Below are positions 38,617 to 41,592 of a stretch of 41,592 nt of DNA, piece by piece; positions within the stretch are counted from its first letter, which is position 1, and the number at the start of each line of letters is the position of its first letter. Source of the DNA: Nocardioides sp. Root240 (lineage in GTDB: Bacteria; Actinomycetota; Actinomycetes; Propionibacteriales; Nocardioidaceae); NCBI RefSeq assembly GCF_001428825.1, contig NZ_LMIT01000011.1, positions 449,485-491,076 of the forward strand, in the 5' to 3' direction. The position numbers and the translations under genes are program-made. The notes beneath the pieces are model-generated. The model worked only from the letters and a program-made list of their open reading frames with translations. It ran no database searches and had not been told where the DNA came from.

Positions 38617-39837
38617 ATGACCGTCGCCCGCACCCAGGACCGGATGTCGCACGACGTCTTCCTCCCCGCCGAGATCGTCGAGCTGCGCGCGCGGGCCCGA
38701 GCCTCCGTCGCGAAGCACGTCGCGCCGGTCGCCCGCGAGATCGGCAGCCGCGAGGAGTCGGTGGACAGCTTCCCGTGGGACGCCTTCCGCGGCTTGGCCT
38801 CCGACGGCCTGTTCGGGATCCCGTTCGGCGAGCCCTACAGCACCATCGAGCACCCGATGCTCGGCGTCTGCACCGTCGCCGAGGAGATCGCCTACGAGTC
38901 GTCCTCCCTCGCCGGCGTGTACGACGGCCAGTGCATCCTCGTGCCCGCCACGCTCGCCCACGCGACCCCCGCGATGCGCGAGCGGCTCGTGCCCGACCTC
39001 GTCTCGGGCCAGCAGGCCTTCGCGTTCGCGACGACCGAGCCGGAGACCAGCTCCGACCTGACCGCCACCCGGCTCGGCACCTGGGCGGAGGAGACGGTCG
39101 ACGGCTGGGTCGTGAACGGCCGCAAGCGGTGGATCACCAACAGCGTGGTCGCCGGCTGGGTCTCGATGCTCGTCCGGGCCGGCCGGGACGGCGAGCGTGC
39201 GCACATGCTGCTGATCGACCTCTCCAGCCCGGGCGTCCGGATCGGCACCCCGGACCTGAAGATGGGCCACCGCGGCCAGATCACCGCCGACATCGTGCTC
39301 GAGGACGTCCACGTCCCGCGCGAGTGCCTGCTCGGCGAGCCGGGCGGTGGCATGGCGGTGGCGCTGGGCGCCCTCGTCCGGGGGCGGATCGGCATCGGTG
39401 CCGCTGGCGTCGGCGTCGCCCAGGCCGCGCTCGACCTCGCCGTCCACCGCCTCCAGACGCGCGAGGTCTTCGGCCGCCCGCTCGGCGCGATGCAGCACTG
39501 GCAGTTCCAGATGGCGCAGCGTGCGACCGAGCTCGAGTGCGCCCGCAGCCTCTACCAGAAGGCGGCGATCCTGCTGGACCGCGGCGACCGCACCGCCGAG
39601 CCCGAGGCCGCGATGGCCAAGGCCTACGGCACCCGCCTCGCCAACGACCTGGTCCGCGAGGCGATCCAGGTCCACGGCGCGGTCGGCTTCGCCCGCCAGG
39701 TCGGGGAGACCGGGGAGTCCGTGCGGCTCGAGGAGATGTACCGCGACGCGAAGATCCTGGAGATCTTCGAGGGCGCCAACGAGCTCCAGCAGTGGATCGT
39801 CGCGCGGCGGCTGATCGGACGCGACATCACCGGCTGA
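38617..39837 (+). CDS. Acyl-CoA dehydrogenase (short/medium-chain type active site)
   Basis: A 406-residue FAD enzyme. The N-terminal helical domain is followed by the flavin site FATTEPETSSDLTATRLG and WITNSVVAGW, KMGHRGQITADIVLEDVHVP, and the C-terminal catalytic stretch YRDAKILEIFEGANELQ with Glu385 as the base, as in short/medium-chain enzymes. PETSSD replaces the more usual PGAGSD, an unusual feature near the flavin. ATG 38617 has AAGGAGA six bases upstream. It has its own TetR regulator and operators, so it is controlled separately from the 10196-5301 operon. The acyl substrate is unknown. Confidence 0.93.
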   Translation: MTVARTQDRMSHDVFLPAEIVELRARARASVAKHVAPVAREIGSREESVDSFPWDAFRGLASDGLFGIPFGEPYSTIEHPMLGVCTVAEEIAYESSSLAGVYDGQCILVPATLAHATPAMRERLVPDLVSGQQAFAFATTEPETSSDLTATRLGTWAEETVDGWVVNGRKRWITNSVVAGWVSMLVRAGRDGERAHMLLIDLSSPGVRIGTPDLKMGHRGQITADIVLEDVHVPRECLLGEPGGGMAVALGALVRGRIGIGAAGVGVAQAALDLAVHRLQTREVFGRPLGAMQHWQFQMAQRATELECARSLYQKAAILLDRGDRTAEPEAAMAKAYGTRLANDLVREAIQVHGAVGFARQVGETGESVRLEEMYRDAKILEIFEGANELQQWIVARRLIGRDITG

Positions 39838-39985
39838 CGTCGTACCGCCACCGGTCGGACGGGCCCCAGGTCCCCCGAAAGGACTATCCCGTTCACCGGT
39901 ATGGGGGGCGCGCACAGGGGTGGGCGAGGCGCACCATCGAAGAGTGCTCGACGGTGAGCACAGGGACCGGAAGGAGGGGTGGGCG

Positions 39986-40120
39986 ATGACCTGGCACACC
40001 TCGACGACGACCCGGGACCAGCTCCAGCTGCTGATCACCCACATCCGCCACTGCGGTGGGACCGTGGCCAGCTGCCAGCGCTGCTCCGAGGGCCTGCTCG
40101 TCACCTGGTTCACGCTGTGA
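39986..40120 (+). CDS. 44-residue Cys/His-containing small protein
   Basis: ATG 39986 is preceded by AAGGAGG (39971-39977), one of the strongest Shine-Dalgarno sequences in the window, which is the main reason to accept this short frame. The protein has a helix (RDQLQLLITHIRH) followed by HCGGTVASCQRC, grouping His19, His22, Cys23, Cys30 and Cys33, possible metal ligands. It ends LLVTWFTL. I recognise no family. The 148 bases upstream (39838-39985) hold no other gene; a run of six G at 39902-39907 is the only notable sequence. Confidence 0.55.
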   Translation: MTWHTSTTTRDQLQLLITHIRHCGGTVASCQRCSEGLLVTWFTL

Positions 40121-40144
40121 CGGCGTCCGCCTAGCCTGTACGGC

Positions 40145-40429
40145 GTGACCGACGCCGAGCAGCAGTTCGCCGACTACCTGTCCCGCCAGCCCGGCCATGC
40201 GTTCGGCGACGTGCTCAGTGCCTCCGGCAAGTCCATGCAGCCGATCAGCAGGGCTGCCCACGAGGCGGCCGCCAACCTCCTGGACAAGGCGGCACGAGCA
40301 CTCGACGCCGGCGAGTCCGAGCGGGCCGACCACTTCATCGCTCGCGCGTGTCGTATCGCGTTCGACCGGCACGAGGGGACTCACCCGGCGGCGTGGGTCG
40401 CGGCCACATGGACCTCTTCACCCTGGTGA
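40145..40429 (+). CDS. Small hypothetical protein
   Basis: A 94-residue frame starting at GTG 40145, which lies 7 bases after TAGCCT (40132-40137), so a leaderless start is likely. The protein is mainly helical (AAHEAAANLLDKAARALDAG, ADHFIARACRIAFDRHEG), soluble and without signal peptide. No family recognised. The C-terminal ~8 residues overlap the start of the next gene by 22 bases in another frame. Confidence 0.6.
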   Translation: MTDAEQQFADYLSRQPGHAFGDVLSASGKSMQPISRAAHEAAANLLDKAARALDAGESERADHFIARACRIAFDRHEGTHPAAWVAATWTSSPW

Positions 40430-40749
40430 CCGACGCGCTGGAGGAGAGCGAGCCCGACGACCGCATCTGGCTCGACGCCGCCATCGCCGCGACTGCCGGC
40501 GCCGACGAGCGCGGCCGGTCGGAGATGCGCGACGTACTGACGACCGTCGCCGCGGAATACCGACTCCACCGCCGAGAAACCTCGGCGATCCGGGCCCTGG
40601 CCAAGGATCTTCCTGAGCTCACCTCAGCGGGCGACCTCCGCTTCGGTCCCGACGAGCTCGATCAGCTCGCCGACGTCGTTCGTTCACTCCTCTGCCTGCA
40701 ACGGGCGTACGTCGATGCGGTCGAGGCCCTCCTCGGAACCGCCAGCTGA
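40408..40749 (+). CDS. Small hypothetical helical protein
   Basis: A 113-residue acidic protein starting MDLFTLVTDALEE at ATG 40408. It is predicted to be all-helical and soluble, with DERGRSEMRDVLTTVAAEYR and ELDQLADVVRSLLCLQRAYV. The start lies inside the end of the preceding gene (22-bp overlap), suggesting translational coupling. A start at 40348 is possible but would lengthen the overlap to 82 bases. No family recognised. Confidence 0.6.
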   Translation: MDLFTLVTDALEESEPDDRIWLDAAIAATAGADERGRSEMRDVLTTVAAEYRLHRRETSAIRALAKDLPELTSAGDLRFGPDELDQLADVVRSLLCLQRAYVDAVEALLGTAS

Positions 40750-40770
40750 CCTTGCCACTAGCCTCGTCGC

Positions 40771-41298
40771 GTGTTTGCGTACGAGTTCGAGGGCAAGTCC
40801 CCGCAGGTCCACCCCGAGGCGTTCGTCGCTCCGACGGCGACGCTGATCGGCGACGTACGGATCGAGAAGGGTGCGAGCGTCTGGTACGGCGCCGTGCTGC
40901 GGGCCGACATCTGCACGATCATCGTGCGGGAGGGCGCGAACATCCAGGACAACTCGGTCGTGCACGGCGGACCTGACGTGGTCGTCGAGATCGGCAGGAA
41001 CTCGACCGTCGCGCACGCCTGCGTCTTCCACGGCGACTCGCTCGGCGAGAAGGGCCTGATCGGCAACGACACGACGGTCCTCGACGGCGCCACCATCGGC
41101 GCGGGCTCCCTCGTCGCGGCCGGCTCGCTCGTGGCCCCCGGCACCCACATCCCCGACGGCGTTCTCGCCGCCGGCAGCCCGGCGCAGGTCAAGAAGCCGA
41201 TCGAGGGCACCGGCGCGGCGTTCTGGGTCGAGACGAACGCGCCCTACTACGCCGAGCTGGCGCGCCGGCACCGCGAGGGCGTCAAGCCGGTCGACTGA
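40771..41298 (+). CDS. Gamma-class carbonic anhydrase family protein
   Basis: A 175-residue left-handed beta-helix protein built of hexapeptide repeats (SVWYGAVLRADICTI, TTVLDGATIGAGSLVAAGSL). The three zinc-binding His of gamma carbonic anhydrases are present at 65 (SVVHGG), 82 and 87 (AHACVFHG), with the typical spacing of five between the last two. The family includes active carbonic anhydrases and the inactive or acyltransferase-like PaaY/CaiE relatives; the intact His triad favours metal binding. GTG 40771 is 6 bases after TAGCCT (40759-40764), indicating a leaderless start. Trimer, cytoplasmic. Confidence 0.93.
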   Translation: MFAYEFEGKSPQVHPEAFVAPTATLIGDVRIEKGASVWYGAVLRADICTIIVREGANIQDNSVVHGGPDVVVEIGRNSTVAHACVFHGDSLGEKGLIGNDTTVLDGATIGAGSLVAAGSLVAPGTHIPDGVLAAGSPAQVKKPIEGTGAAFWVETNAPYYAELARRHREGVKPVD

Positions 41299-41303
41299 CG
41301 GCC

Positions 41304-41327
41304 CGCAGGAACAAGACTGCTCCTGCG
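41304..41327 (+). terminator. Hairpin after the carbonic anhydrase gene
   Basis: Perfect 7-bp arms CGCAGGA (41304-41310) and TCCTGCG (41321-41327) around a 10-base loop, starting five bases after the stop codon. There is no U-tract, as is common for terminators in high-GC actinobacteria, so termination is likely but not certain. Confidence 0.55.
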
Positions 41328-41592
41328 ACGCATCGATGGGTCGCCCTCCGGGATCGTCGGCGGACTGTTGCGTCGGTCGATGATGGGGTTCGCAAGCGGC
41401 AGCGACGGGGCGAGCCGGGTGGTGGGTCAGGTCCGGCGGCCGGGTTGCGGGCGGTGGGGGGACAGCGGCGCGTGGCGACCCACGGAAGCGTCAGGAGAGC
41501 CGACAAAACTCACGCTTGGACGATGAAACTTCGGCTCTTCTGCTGCATGTGTGGGTGGGATGAGCGGGTCCTGACGAGCACACGCCGCTCCC
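41328..41592. other. Right-end stretch without a convincing gene
   Basis: No frame here has a start with ribosome-binding site and a protein-like composition. From about 41505 the sequence becomes noticeably less GC-rich than the rest of the window (AAAACTCACGCTTGG, ATGAAACTTCGG). An ATG at 41523 opens MKLRLFCCMCGW and runs off the edge, but with so few codons it cannot be judged. The composition shift may mark the edge of a mobile or acquired segment beyond the window. Confidence 0.4.

Noticed and set aside
1..41592. tRNA, rRNA, IS element or phage attachment site
   Set aside because: No tRNA-like cloverleaf, transposase frame, terminal inverted repeats or integrase was found on reading both strands.

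Overview
The window looks like chromosomal DNA of a high-GC actinobacterium, most likely a Nocardioides-like member of the Propionibacteriales. The evidence is the very GC-rich codon third positions, frequent GTG starts, leaderless promoters of the TAnnnT type, coenzyme F420 enzymes, a Mce lipid-import operon and a dense set of acyl-CoA and short-chain dehydrogenase genes. I see no rRNA, tRNA, CRISPR array, phage gene or transposase. The taxonomic call is inference.

Layout. 1-4084: a DUF4031 gene, a dienoyl-CoA-isomerase-type crotonase (minus) and a divergent 931-residue FAD/Fe-S oxidoreductase. 4089-4416: an array of 22-bp repeats (ten in one orientation, then five inverted) filling the gap between two convergent genes. 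4417-10196 (minus): an SDR gene behind a KstR-like operator, then a tightly overlapping beta-oxidation operon (thiolase, SDR, acyl-CoA dehydrogenase, F420-dependent LLM oxidoreductase, NADPH:F420 reductase). It faces a TetR regulator at 10309 with a near-perfect 22-bp operator between them. 10929-11969: a 3-hydroxyisobutyryl-CoA-hydrolase-like crotonase.

11985-20231 (minus) is a terminal-oxidation cassette read from the right: AMP-dependent acyl-CoA ligase, SCP2 sterol carrier protein, Zn alcohol dehydrogenase, aldehyde dehydrogenase, cytochrome P450, [3Fe-4S]-type ferredoxin, ferredoxin reductase and an HSDL2-like SDR. Together they could hydroxylate a hydrophobic substrate, oxidise the alcohol to an acid and activate it to a CoA ester for the nearby beta-oxidation enzymes.

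20354-35698 (minus) is a Mce importer operon: two YrbE/MlaE permeases, an ATPase in the same operon (in mycobacteria it lies elsewhere), six MCE-domain proteins, then an MMPL transporter, a membrane-anchored PpiC-type prolyl isomerase, a small two-helix membrane protein and a flavin amine-oxidase-like enzyme. Upstream are two small four-helix membrane proteins and a divergent GAF-LuxR regulator (36758-37954). G6/C6-tract palindromes occur before the regulator, the mce operon and the acyl-CoA ligase, suggesting one regulon linking uptake to catabolism.

37951-41298: a second TetR gene divergent from an acyl-CoA dehydrogenase with two tandem operators between them, three small uncharacterised genes and a gamma-class carbonic anhydrase. 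The last ~265 bases hold no convincing gene. The most plausible overall reading is a lipid, sterol or terpenoid uptake-and-degradation island. The substrate cannot be named from sequence alone.
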